Origin: Karalla daura
Taxonomy: Eukaryota > Chordata > Actinopteri > Chaetodontiformes > Leiognathidae
Direction of reading: 5' to 3'
Assembly: GCA_029224185.1 (NCBI GenBank)
Contig: CM055195.1
Span: 25,074,209 to 25,138,208 of the forward strand
Length of the DNA: 64,000 bases
The translations under genes and the position numbers were made by a program. Below are positions 26,406 to 38,139 of this stretch, piece after piece (the first letter of the stretch is position 1; every line of letters starts with the position of its first letter). The notes below the pieces were generated by a model. The model was given only the letters and a program-made list of their open reading frames with translations, was not told where the DNA came from and did no database searches.

Positions 26406-29400
26406 CCTCTCTAAACAGTAAGACTACTTCTTTCCCTGACTAGACCTGTTTTGTGTAAGTTGATCAACACAGATGTATTCATTTCATCGTACTTAACAAG
26501 GTTTTGGTTCCTAAATTATTTTGCTCAGCCTAGACATTCATCTTGGCAGCTGTTTCAAAAATCAATTTCCAATCACATGGATATTGGCCTTTCACCCTAT
26601 CTGCACACCCAGCGAACCAATCACAAAAAGAACCCTTTGATTTGTAACCCAGCCAAACCCAAAATCACCCACAGTGAAGCCTGTGAAGGAGTCTGGGCAG
26701 GTTTTAGAGGGATCAGTCCCAAAAATTATGGTATGCCATTGTGCTGTGCATTTTGCTGTCTCCCTCTGATTGTTGGCGTTAACCTGATGCAAGCTCTGAG
26801 TGTGGCTGATAAGGTAACCAGGCCAGTTCTGTAACAGTGGTGTTGATGACAATACAAGCTGGAGGACATGGGGTGTTTGTCTGTGTGTTTTGTGTGTAAC
26901 GTGGATGGGAATTATCTGTGACAATCTTCTGTCCCACACCCAAAACGTACAAAAAAATTACAGGAATCACAGCCTGCTGTGACATGCAGTTTTATCAGAG
27001 GGTTGCAGTTCTGCTAATCAGCAGACTTAATACTAGTCCACCTCCATTAATACAGAGCAGAAATTAGGACGAATGGGACAGGATCCCGTTCAGGACACAG
27101 TGACACTGGAAAGCAGTGGCAGACTCAATTCAGCGTAATTTAAAGCGTAATTCATAGATATGTTATTTCAAGAATATTTACATTACAGCTGGTCCGCACC
27201 AAATGTTTTTTTCACCATAAATATACAGAGCACCACAAATCTACCATATGAGCAAGGTGTCAGCAAAGGGAAAATGCTTTTTCCCTCCTTACCTTCAGGC
27301 AAGAACCTGGAGCAGAAACAGGCTCGCTCCATCCATTCATGCTCACACTCACACCAAGGCAGGAATACATTCTAGACTAGTGTCTGTCCAGAAGCAGAGT
27401 GCTCCTCCTGCAGTGTGTAAATGAGTCCTATCACAAGTTCTTCTCCCTGCTGCTATAACACTGTACACACCACTGGGCTGACAATTTCAGGGTAACGTCA
27501 TGTGATATTGGGTTAGATCTATTTTATGTTAAATGTGCATTACATTCCCTTGGTTGATTGCTTCTTGAACAAATGTCAAAACTGTATTTTTTCATTTTCC
27601 GACTACATTTTTTATTCCATGTCCTTTTTGCTCTTTCCTCTGTCCTCTATCTGCTGCAGATCCAGAGAGCACCACGACTCCTCCATTTACCTATGTGACT
27701 GATTTGACTTGTAATAGGTGTGCACTCCCCTTTGTAGTCTGTAAATCAGCATTTACAGGATATATTAGAGGTCATTATCATGAGGGACATCAAGATATCA
27801 AGTGATGGGAATGTAATGTTCTCCTGTCATCATAAATGATCATAATCAATAGCATGAATAAGCAAGGAGTTGTTCTCATGCTGAGAAAAAACAGCAAGGG
27901 AATAATTGAAGAAACTATAGACTGTACAGGTATTTATGTGTTTCTACAGGCCCACACATAAAAATGATGGATTTCATAACGTGTTTCTTGCAGGACTGCT
28001 GCACCTGCTCATTTGTCTCTTAGATAAAGAACACTGACCTGCACTGTAGAGGTCAGAATGAGCTCCACAAGTTATTTCAAAACTAAAGGGGTCAGGGTCA
28101 AGACGTGCAACACCCTGTCATATTTCTGTCATGTCGGCCTATAACACACCACGTAATTGGCTTGGGTCGCTCCCCAGATTGCATTTTTATATCTCTCGTG
28201 TCGCAGTATGGGGGGTGTATAATTCAGCCGTGGGACAGATCTACATGTATTTGGTGCTGCTGGATCTCTGCCATTTAGCTCCGGTGATGAATCCCTCATC
28301 AGTCCCCCCGGCTGCTGACTTATCACCTGGAGCTTATATGGAAAGAGAGCAATGTCTGAATAGATTTATTCTCGTTGAAGACGGGAAGAAAAAAAAAATT
28401 TCACCCCTTTCCACCTCACTGGCTCGGTCTCCATGTGGCTTTTTTGGCAAACTGGATTTTGATGTTCGGCAGGAGAACAGTGAGCCTCGTGGACACTTTC
28501 TGACCAGGAGCGATAGGAGCTCCACTTTTCATTAACGGTGGCTGAACATCATCGGGCCGGCAGCATCTGTCAGCTCGGCTGCATCACAGCTCACAGAACC
28601 AGGAGAGTCTGGAACAGTGCTGCCTTTCTGGGTTACATTTAGAGAGAAGACAAATACGCTCACGAAAAACCAAAACACAAGATTATTTATCTTAAAATTT
28701 CACACACCTGCACATGGAGTGACCTAAAAGAGAGCAGATGTGGAAAAACAAACATCCAACCATAAATGACGCATTTACAGATTTAGCTAAAACCTGTGAA
28801 TTAATTAGATCAAGACTTACTGGGTCACCGACCCACTTTGGCTTACCTGGTTTAATAAGTTTAATATGCAATGGCTTATATTAGTGGGTACACAGATAAT
28901 CATAATCTGGTTGCTGATTGTAGTAGCAACAAAATGTGAAATTTTAAATGCTGTGCTCTAATGTTTGCATCAACTGCTATTTTTAGCCACAGCTACAGTG
29001 ACGTGAAGGTTTGAATTTCTTTTTTTTCTGAAAGGCCTCCAACACTATTTAAGACCACTGGAGTGTGACTGCTGTCGTGAGCCTTTAAATCCAAACACCA
29101 CATCTCCGCCTTGAGCCAAATATCAAGCCAGCTGTTGAAATGTCATTGTGTTTGGTTTGGCGGGGACGCATGTGGACAAAGCAGGGGAATGGGTGTGAAA
29201 CATCGGGCTTTCAGATCGCAGAAATGGCTAATTAACAGAGTGGGACTTTCTCAAATATCACATTAATGTCAGTGGCTTCATCCAGAGGAGGGGAAGGTGG
29301 AGGAAGGGGGCGCTTTGAGGCCTGAAGAGCTTCTTTTTACAGCTCACATCACAGGGGCTCCCTGTGGATATTACTGCACAAGCTTGCAACACTGAAGTGT

Positions 29401-31584
29401 GCTCAGAAACACCCGGAAACACAGGAAAATCAAACCCATCTGTCCTAATTTTCCAGAGCAGCGTCACCCCCTGCCCAGAGTTTCAGTCCCACTGAGGGAG
29501 ACCGTGTCAGTGATAACATGAGCCCCGAAAAATCACTGAAATGTTCCATTGCCGTGTGGAGGTGTGTGCTGCTCCAGACCTGAGAGACTGAACAGTCAAA
29601 GTAGTACTAGTGCAGTGTAGTCTTTCTTTGCTACAATAGTTTTACATTTTGGGAAATGCACTCAGTATAGCCCAACATTGACCCTGACGGTGACACTGCC
29701 ATACTGGCAGATCCACTCATAGAATAATTAAAGCAGACATGGGAAACTGGGGGGTTTACAGATTTTGATGTATTATTCCTAAATCCAAAAATGTACATTC
29801 ATTTAAGTGGACCTCCAAGAAGTCTTAGTTGGTTGTCCAGATGTGCCCGCTCACTGGACAAAATCAACACAACTTTGACAAGTTATATTGGCTGTTACCA
29901 CGGCTCAGTCAGTGAATCAATAAAAATGCACAAATAAATGACTGTTGTTTTTTATCGATTGTTCTTGGGTTATTCAATTCACAAATGTTTCATCAATGCA
30001 AATAATGTGATGATTCAATCAGATTCCTATCAATTATGTTGGATTAACAGAAACCTCGACGGATGAATATTTCCACAGCCATTGTATGTGTGTACCGTGT
30101 GTGTGTGTGTTTATGTTTTTTTTGTGTGTGTTTTGAAGTACTGGACAGATTTTCATCATTATTCATTATCACTATAGGTGGAAGGGACAACGAGCGAGGG
30201 AATAATAGCCAGCTGATGGATGCCTAAGTGAAAAATAGCAACAAGACGAAAAAACATCAGACAGTCTCTCATTTTACATGCAGCAAGAAATTCAACAGGC
30301 GCATGTCCCAAAATAAACAAGTATTTCTGAATGTTTTCTATTCCTTTGCTTCACAGTGAGTGAATATAATTATACCTCCTCCCTCTATCCTCTGCTGATT
30401 GGCAGGAGGTGACATTGCAGAGTTCTCTCCTGCATCTCATGAGAGTTTCACATGAAACAAACATTTTATTTGCCTGCACCTGACGAGGCGCTCCACTCCC
30501 AACCAGAAGCTTTTCTTGTTCTCGACAGCAGCTCATTTACCAGGCTGATTATCCCCAGACTAACCTACATAGGCAGAGCTCTTGCTTGTCACTGAGAAAG
30601 CGCACAAGTAGCTCGACTTTCTTCTCATCACTTGTGTTTGTGTATAAATAACCATTTGAAAATCGGAACATTTTTTTTGATACGTTTGGCTTTAAAAAAG
30701 ACTAAACCACCATTAAACTTGGAAGGAACATGATTTAATTAGAAATCCTCCCTCAAAATCTTTTTACATCGTAATGTTGCCATGTACAAAGTCAGTGTTA
30801 ATTTGAGCGATACGTCCCAGACACTGTAGCCAGTCAACACAAATATAATCCAGTCAGGGATTATTCAGACAACTATATTAGTGTGATTAGAGGAAGGCCA
30901 AGTGTCTGTCTCTGTGCCTGACAGCTGCTGCCACTATGCACATAGATCGTCAGTAATGAGTGTTGATGCAAGGTCACACTGGGAAAACAAGTTTCTGTGA
31001 AAGTTACAGACAGAAAAAGAAAAAATCCAACTGGCACTGTGGACATTTTGGAAAAGAAATCCTAATTTCTGTTGGTTAACAACTGTTAAGCCTGGCAGAG
31101 GCAGCAAAGCTTACAGCACAACGCATCAAATGTCTTTTCAGATGTCTGAGCTTATCAGTGTCAAAGTTCATATGTTTTCTCAAAATGTATCCTCAGAGCT
31201 GTGTTCTCTCTATACCTCGAGATGGGCAAAAAGAAGAACAAAAGAGTTGCTGTCCTGTGATCGTTGCTCGGGGCCCTCCTCTGTAACTGTGACTCTAAGC
31301 AGAGCCTGTTACTTCAGCCGGGAATGGCCCCAGCGTAATAACTGTCTCATGATTCCAGGTGGCTGGGCCCCCAAAAGAATACTCAGACCTTAGATTTTGC
31401 ATTTGAATATAATTTTTTTTCCAAATTCCCGCCACTGTGGTTTCATCTCCATTAAATGCTCTGATGTACAGCTACAGGAGGTTTCACTCTGGGAGCTGAT
31501 GCCACGCTCCTGTTGATACACTGAGGTCTGAGCTGCCTGCACCCCACCAGATACTGCAAACAAACAATCAATAGCACTGGGCAA

Positions 31585-31618
31585 GCGCCCCCACCCCCCC
31601 CACCCCCCCACCCCCCTC
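31585..31618. repeat. C-rich tract
   Basis: Runs of 5-8 C separated by single A; the minus strand has G-runs able in principle to form a quadruplex. Confidence 0.9.
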
Positions 31619-33225
31619 TGTAGTGACTAATCTAATTGGAGCCGACACAGACTCCTCCAGCTGTGTGATGCTGCCAAAGACAGAGGGCGGATGTCAGGGA
31701 GATCTTCACCAATCAATAGTTGAGTAACAGACCACTTTACTCCCCTGCATCTTTGCATCTCTTTTTAGGGGAATTTTCTATAACTCAGCATGTCACAGAC
31801 GGGCATGCACTGGGGTCAAACCAGGCCTTCATGGGAGGTGGAATGGAAAAACATTTTTTACCTCAGCTTTGCTGCAGTCCCAGCCATAGATGCACAGTAG
31901 GTCTCAATCACTACATCCTCATTCATATATACAATCTGGATGAGCAAATCTGAATAGATTCAGAATGTGACATGAAATATGATAATAAACAATAAAGTAA
32001 TGCAAACCAAACGTCGCCCCACCTCCAAAACAGCTTCTAAAACAGATTCTGGCTATGTGTATATTCATTCCATAACTGCATCCAAGCTCCAGTTACCACC
32101 TACTTCAAGAAAAAGTTGCAAAACTCTGTTGATGGCTAGGAACCTGAAATCACGGGATCATTGATGTGGAGTGAATAAAGAAACAGATCCGTGCATATAT
32201 TCCCACAATGAAAATAGGATAGTAAAAGGATTGTAAAACAGTATTTGAGGCATCTGTGATGACACCAGTCTTCTATAGCCACTATGTTAACAGGGAAAAC
32301 AGAAATTATCCTGACAATGTTGTAATGGCATCCTGATTATAGGACATGGTGGATATAGGGCATTGGGAAAATTGGATTGCATTTTCTGTATTGCATGTAT
32401 AAAACTGTCCTAGCACTGTAGGGGTGGAATTGAGCAGAGCATCTCTACATGTATGGTTTAAATGTATAATGTAGATCAGTAATTATTTAAGTGTTTGATG
32501 GGAAGTTATTGGAGCTCATTGATAAATTGTGACATACATTATTGACTTTTTCAGAGTGTAGTTTTGAATTACTCAAGTAGATTGGTTAAACCAAATCAGG
32601 TAATGGCTACAAGTTACTGTATAAGTTTCTCAGAAGCTTTAATCTCAGAAGCTTAAAGAAGTTTAAAAAAGTTTAAAAAGAAGTTTAAAATGTTAAGTTT
32701 AATTCCCCATCTGCTGTTACAGTTTGAGCCCCATTATTCATTCAATTCTTCTTGGGCAGGTTTTGAGAAACTTTTTCTTTGTAACACATCATGAATTCCA
32801 GAGTACTCGGAGTACTCTCTGATGTACATACTCCATGATGAGAAGTCTACAACATTCAGTTCAACCTTGTTAACATGTTCCACCTCATCATCTCATCTCT
32901 AATGGCACAACCCACTGTCGCTGTTGTCACCCTGACAAACTATAGAAAGGCCTGACCTCGCCCTGCATCCATGCTGCCGTCAAACCAGGCTGGGAGAGTA
33001 TGTGGAAAGTATGCCTTTGTGGTCATGGAAGCTTATGTCCTCTCCACAAAACCCAGCTACAGACTTTGATATAGAAATATGATAGTGCAGAGTGAGTGTG
33101 CACTCATGTCTGGAAGCAGATGAAACACCAGGAAACTGACAGGCATCAGATACCTCCAGCTACCTGACCTGTGGTGCACCTTCTGGCAGCAAATGATGGA
33201 GAAGCTCTGGTATTGAGCAGACAGT

Positions 33226-33463
33226 GTTAATTACTCAAGCATGAATTATTCAGCCGGAGAACGATTCAGTGACATATAAATGCACCTGGTCGATAGTTGC
33301 CAACACTGGAGAAGACTTTAGACTACCTCCGGGGGAGCATCCACAGCCAGTGAGCGGCTGCATTTTATAACGCCAGACCAAAAGATGACATCTGGGCTAA
33401 ATCTTCATCTGGGGATCAGCACCAGCTGCACAATCAGCACATTGCATATCATTATCGTCTCAG
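33226..33463 (+). promoter_or_regulatory. Candidate distal f9 promoter and extra first exon
   Basis: GTTAATTACTCAA (33,226) resembles an HNF1 site. It lies about 40 bp before a clean TATAAA (33,275-33,280). About 105 bp past the TATA box is an ATG (33,385), opening a 26-codon frame that ends in phase 1 at a consensus donor (CAG/GTACTG, 33,464). The f9 Gla exon at 34,976 accepts phase 1, so direct splicing would give a second N-terminus ending ISTLHIIIVS before the propeptide. Alternatively this exon is 5' UTR spliced to an acceptor at 34,717. HNF1 control suits a liver gene. All of this is inference from motifs and phase. Confidence 0.35.
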
Positions 33464-34736
33464 GTACTGACTGACGTAAACATGTTAAAAAAAACAAACA
33501 GGATCCACAAATCTTTTATTCTCTCCTTTTCAGGTTTGTTTGTGTTGTTTCTAGGTCAACGAACATGTTCCCCACATATTCAACAATTGTATGGTTAATA
33601 GCTTGTAAGCATGTTTCATTGCTACAATTTTCGTATAATTCTGTGTTTGTTACTGTCTTTCTATTCTACTGTGCAAAATTACATAGTAACACAGTTACAG
33701 TCATGGCCATATTCAACTGCCGTGCATTTATTCATTTGCCTGGTGTCTCTTTTATCTCATTTCTGTCTCCAGGTTTACTGGCTCCACTCAGACATCGCTG
33801 TGTGCCAAGACTGTTGGTGCACGAATGGCAGTAAGTGTTTTTCTTACATAACTACCTCCCCCCCCCCCAAACGTGATATACTGTGCATAGAGTTTGTGTC
33901 TGTGACTTAAAAGCAGTCATAAAACATCAGATTCAGAGGCTTGTGCTTGTCAGCACAGTTTGCAGCGTTTTGTGTCTATGCGCCGCTGGGACAGGTCACG
34001 TGGCGCCCGACAGTCTTTGCCTGCGACTGACTGGGGGTGCACCTGTGCCACCCTGTGGTGAAAAGCATGAAGTGCAACGCGGCTGTAAAGGTCGCTGAAG
34101 TGGACGAGAAGCTGGCCTCATCGTGGAAGTAATGACCTCGATTAGCCTCAGATATCACGTCGCATTAAGTTTGATATATTTAGACTGAAGTTCATCATCT
34201 GTTTAAGGCTCAGGTGAACCGATTGGCCAGGAGAACAGGTCAGGCATAGCAAAACTGCAAAGTGGGACAACACATGCCAGTTAAAAATAGACAACAAAGA
34301 GACATAAGCATAGCAGGCAAATCAGCAATGGGTGATAGAAATAATGTTGCAGTTTAACTCTGATATGAAGCTGGACCAGTTGAGGTGACTATATGATTTG
34401 GTTTTAGTTTCATATTGTTTAGGTCTGGAGGACAGATTTAGTGATCTTTCCAAACTGTAGAGACCTCAGCTGACGCTCATGGAGACAGAACTGAGATCAG
34501 AGGTGAAAATATGTGACATCCACTGGATATGGAAAAATCCAGGATTTCGCTGTTCATCTTGACGTATGTGTGGGTGACCATTGACTTTTACCAGACTTAG
34601 TCACTGTTTTCCTTTGAACAAACATGCAACTTATTGTGGCTGTGCAAACACAGCTCTGTACTTTGGAGTGAAGATTCGGAGTGTGTGTGTGTGTGTGTTT
34701 GTATATATTTGTGTCAGGACACCAGAGCTGTCTGTG

Positions 34737-37682
34737 ATGGCTCTATTTTCTCTGTCTTTCGTGTGTTTACTGCTTTTAAACTTCCAGCTGAGCCATGGAG
34801 GTATTGTGTTTTTCATTTCAACAGTGCTCATTGCTTCATTCTGTGCTGGCTTCAGGTTTATTTTACTTGTGCAGTGTTACTTTTTACTGTCACCACTTCT
34901 TTTATTCTCTTTATGTGTACAACAAAAGAACGCTTATGTAATTAACACTGTGGCTATGTGGTCCTTTAGCCCCAGCTGCGGTGTTCCTGCCCAGCAAGGC
35001 AGCTGATAGTGTTTTACGGCGACACAAACGTTACAATACTGGTGTGTTTGAGGAGCTGCTGGAAGGCAACCTGGAGCGAGAGTGTTGGGAAGAACCATGT
35101 GTTCTAGAAGAGGCCAGGGAGATCTTTGAGAATGATGAAAAGACAGTATGTGTTTGTTTCTTCTCTTTGGTACTTATTCACTCTCCTCCTGACTATACTG
35201 ATCAGAGACTTTATATTTCAGATGGCATTCTGGTTGAAATATGTAGGTATGTAGGACACTTCCTCTCTTTTGACAACCATGTACCCTTTATGCTTCTGGT
35301 CTTTTACTTTAATAATTGCTTAAGTTGTGCTGATGTGCTTTCAAGTAAAGAATTTTCTCATTTGAAAAAAATATAAATGTCATGTAAGTGAGGACTGTTT
35401 TGAGGCACATCGTCCATGTCTTCAGATGGCAATCAGTGTGAATCGAGTCCATGTCTGAACCAGGGCACATGCAAGGACCACCTTGGCCATTACACCTGCT
35501 CCTGTGAGGCCAGCTTTACAGGCAGAAACTGTGAGATAGGTGAGTGAATGTCTTTGTGGGCTCAGTTTAAAAATGTGCTCAAAAGAATTTGATTTTTATA
35601 TTACATGATCAAAGTTGTCTGACAATATAAGATCTGATCTGATGTCAGAGGATACTTAGACAGATGCCCCCAGCCTCAATGTGATTTTAATTTAAAAAAA
35701 TAATAATAATAAAACCTGCTACAAACCTGGATTTATGGCTCCAGTTACAATAGTAAGAGCACACACGTTACTCTAACTTTGGCTTCATTTTGGCTTCAAA
35801 AGTTACAGCATTTTGACCGGAACATTTGACGCTTGAAAAAGAAAACATGGGTGAGAATTATGTATGTTTCCCCTCCTCAGGCATTGCAAGAAGATGTGAT
35901 GTGAATAATGGAGGCTGTATGCACTTCTGTGAATCCATGGGAATGTTTGGGGCAAAGTGCTCCTGTGCGATGACCTACCGGCTGACACAGGACGGACTCA
36001 ACTGTGAGCCAGAAAGTATGCCAGTTCAAAACACATGTTGTTTCAAGTCACTAAGATTTAAGACACATTGATAGGAAGACTTAACTCCTCAGTGACCCAA
36101 TCCGTTTGCGAGCATCTCCTCCCCTTACACTCCTCCTACCACTATCTCCTCTTAACTAGCGCTTCAACTCCACACTTGTACCATTACGTGCACAACTGCA
36201 TTCTGACCCCTCGAAATATTCAAATACAGAAGATCCACACAAACTCTTGACACTGGTATTCTCATTCCACCAGATGCATTTCCCTGTGGCAGAACTGCCC
36301 TGACCCCGGCGAGTGTCTTCATGAGGTCTCTGCTCGTCGACATGAATTTGACTTCACAGCCCAATGCCTCCAACATTTCCACCACCTCCATCCCCACATC
36401 CGCTCCTCCCACTCCAGCCAGCACCACAGTGTCCGCTCCATGCACCGGTGAACCACCGGCAGGGCTGTCCCGAAAGAGGTTGCCCCTGTGGATGCTGGAA
36501 GAGAGCAAGAGCCCCACGGACAATCCGCCTATGCCTCGACAGCGCATTGTGGGTGGCGAGGTGGTGATTCCAGGAGAAATCCCATGGCAGGTACTGCATG
36601 GTAGCAGGAGAGAGAGGGGTGAAGCCTGTGCAGGTCCGCAGCATACAGGGGAGAATGAGAAAGCAGGCGTGTGCTTAAATGTGTGCAGTTACTCAGAGAT
36701 CGTTTTATGTCCAGGTTGGCCTGATACAGCGGAGAAGTGGTCATTTATTCTGCGGAGGCTCCATCCTCACTGAGCGCTGGGTCATCACTGCCGCTCACTG
36801 CCTGGCTGAGGGTCAAGGTTCCTTCTTCATCAGAGTCGGTAAAATTCACCCATGCATGCATGCAAGTAGCATTAAAGAGCACCTAGAATGGCTGAAAGGA
36901 GTATTCATCCTTGTTTTCTGATGCTGACATTGAAGCTATGGTTCCTTGCTTAACGACAGAGCTAGGCTACTTTATCCTGAACTAAGAGTTAACTGGACCA
37001 ATGTAGCAGCTATGGAGCTCATGCACATCCAGCCTTATGCGTAGGAGCGAGGAGAAATCTAACCTGCTGTTGTCTTCACCATGTAGGAGAGCACAACATC
37101 TACCTTAACGATCGCACGGAGAAGGACCACGACGTTTCAGAGCAGCACATCCACCCACGCTACAACGCCTCAATGAGCCTGTACAACCATGACATCGCTC
37201 TGATTTACCTTAAGACTCCAATCGAATTCTCCAACACGGTGCGACCCATCTGCTTGGGGCCCAGGGCCTTCACTGAGGCCCTGGTGGAGCAGGCCTCCCC
37301 AGCCACAGTCACTGGCTGGGGCCGCACACGCTTCCTGGGCTCCACGTCGGACAGCCTGCAGAAAGTGGAGGTCCCCTATGTAGATCGCACAGAGTGTAAA
37401 CGCAGCAGCAGTGCCAGGATCACCCCGGTCATGTTCTGTGCAGGATACTACGATGAGGAGAAGGATGCATGTCAGGGTGACAGTGGGGGCCCGCATGCAA
37501 ACAGCTTCCATGACACGTGGTTCCTGACGGGCATCGTGAGCTGGGGCGAGGAGTGCGCCAAGGAGGGGAAATACGGCGTGTACACACGTCTGTCTCTGTA
37601 TTACCCCTGGGTACAGCATGTCATTGGACTGACTAAACACAGGCTGGCCCTGGACATGGAAGAGCCTGAGCCTGACCCTTAG
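34737..37682 (+). CDS. f9: Coagulation factor IX, complete coding sequence, 8 exons
   Basis: Exons 34737-34800, 34976-35145, 35222-35246, 35426-35539, 35881-36015, 36274-36590, 36715-36838 and 37087-37682 join in frame to 514 residues. The 25-nt third and 114-nt fourth exons match the family's conserved layout. Order: signal peptide 1-20, propeptide ending RRHKR (40), Gla domain (NLERECWEEPC), aromatic stack (MAFWLKYVD), two EGF domains, activation region, then protease from I261 (RIVGG). Catalytic His303, Asp352 and Ser449 and specificity Asp443 are present. Factor IXa is the plasma protease that activates factor X with factor VIII. F9 is preferred over F7/F10 because of GEHNI, FLTGIVSWGEECA and neighbours fgf13 and mcf2. 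The start is the first ATG with a strong signal peptide. Oddities: a long activation region and Ala instead of Glu at mature position 40. Confidence 0.92.
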
Positions 37683-38119
37683 ATGTTCTAGATTTTAGAT
37701 ATAAAATTTAAGAAAAAAAAAAAACAAAAACAGGGAAATAATTTTTGGTTTGTTTTTCCGTCTTTGGTGCTTGTGCAGTTTTCACAACTGAGCTTGATGT
37801 GGAACACATGACTCAGATGGTGAAACACAACATGAGTTACTCAGAGGTCATAGGTATCTACTGACAACATGTGTGTGCGTGTATGGGCTTGTGAGGTTGT
37901 TGATACTTGAGGTCTTAAATGGGTATGTACGGTCCGATTCCATCAGGTCAGAATCAGTGGATGACAAACGTTTATGTTATAGGATTAAATCTCATGTGAG
38001 TTTCAGCATCCAAAATGGGGATCGTACAAGTAATAGTAATTTTGTAGAAGTAATAGTAATCAAATCTAGTCGACAGGAACACCTTACAGAATTATAGTTA
38101 TAAAGTAACGAATTAAAGA

Positions 38120-38137
38120 AATAAATGCAACAATAAA
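38120..38137 (+). terminator. Probable f9 polyadenylation signals
   Basis: Two AATAAA hexamers (38,120-38,125 and 38,132-38,137) about 440-455 bp past the f9 stop codon, giving a plausible 3' UTR. No earlier canonical hexamer is visible. Confidence 0.55.
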
Positions 38138-38139
38138 TA

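Larger units (their letters stand above)
22500..33220. other. Intergenic stretch between fgf13 and f9
   Basis: No supported exon on either strand. It includes alternating purine-pyrimidine sequence at about 22,560-22,650, a telomere-like repeat, a long CA microsatellite, a candidate solo LTR, a short GT run near 30,095 and a C-rich run at 31,585-31,618. If fgf13 has further alternative first exons, they may lie here, but I could not find one resembling the known 1S (basic, RRRRRP-ending) exon. Confidence 0.45.

Noticed and set aside
28131..28535. Plus-strand frame of 134 codons
   Set aside because: Isolated, no domain or signal peptide, antisense frames of similar quality; consistent with chance.
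36164..36644. Minus-strand frames over the F9 activation exon
   Set aside because: Shadows of the Ser/Thr/Pro-rich coding exon on the plus strand.
37170..37640. Minus-strand frame of 156 codons
   Set aside because: Antisense shadow of the last F9 exon; the plus strand carries the protease motifs.
34737..37682. Assignment of the protease to factor X or factor VII
   Set aside because: Some blocks (VEVPYVDRTECK, RIVGG) resemble factor X, but GEHNI, FLTGIVSWGEECA, the extended activation exon and the fgf13/mcf2 neighbours favour factor IX.
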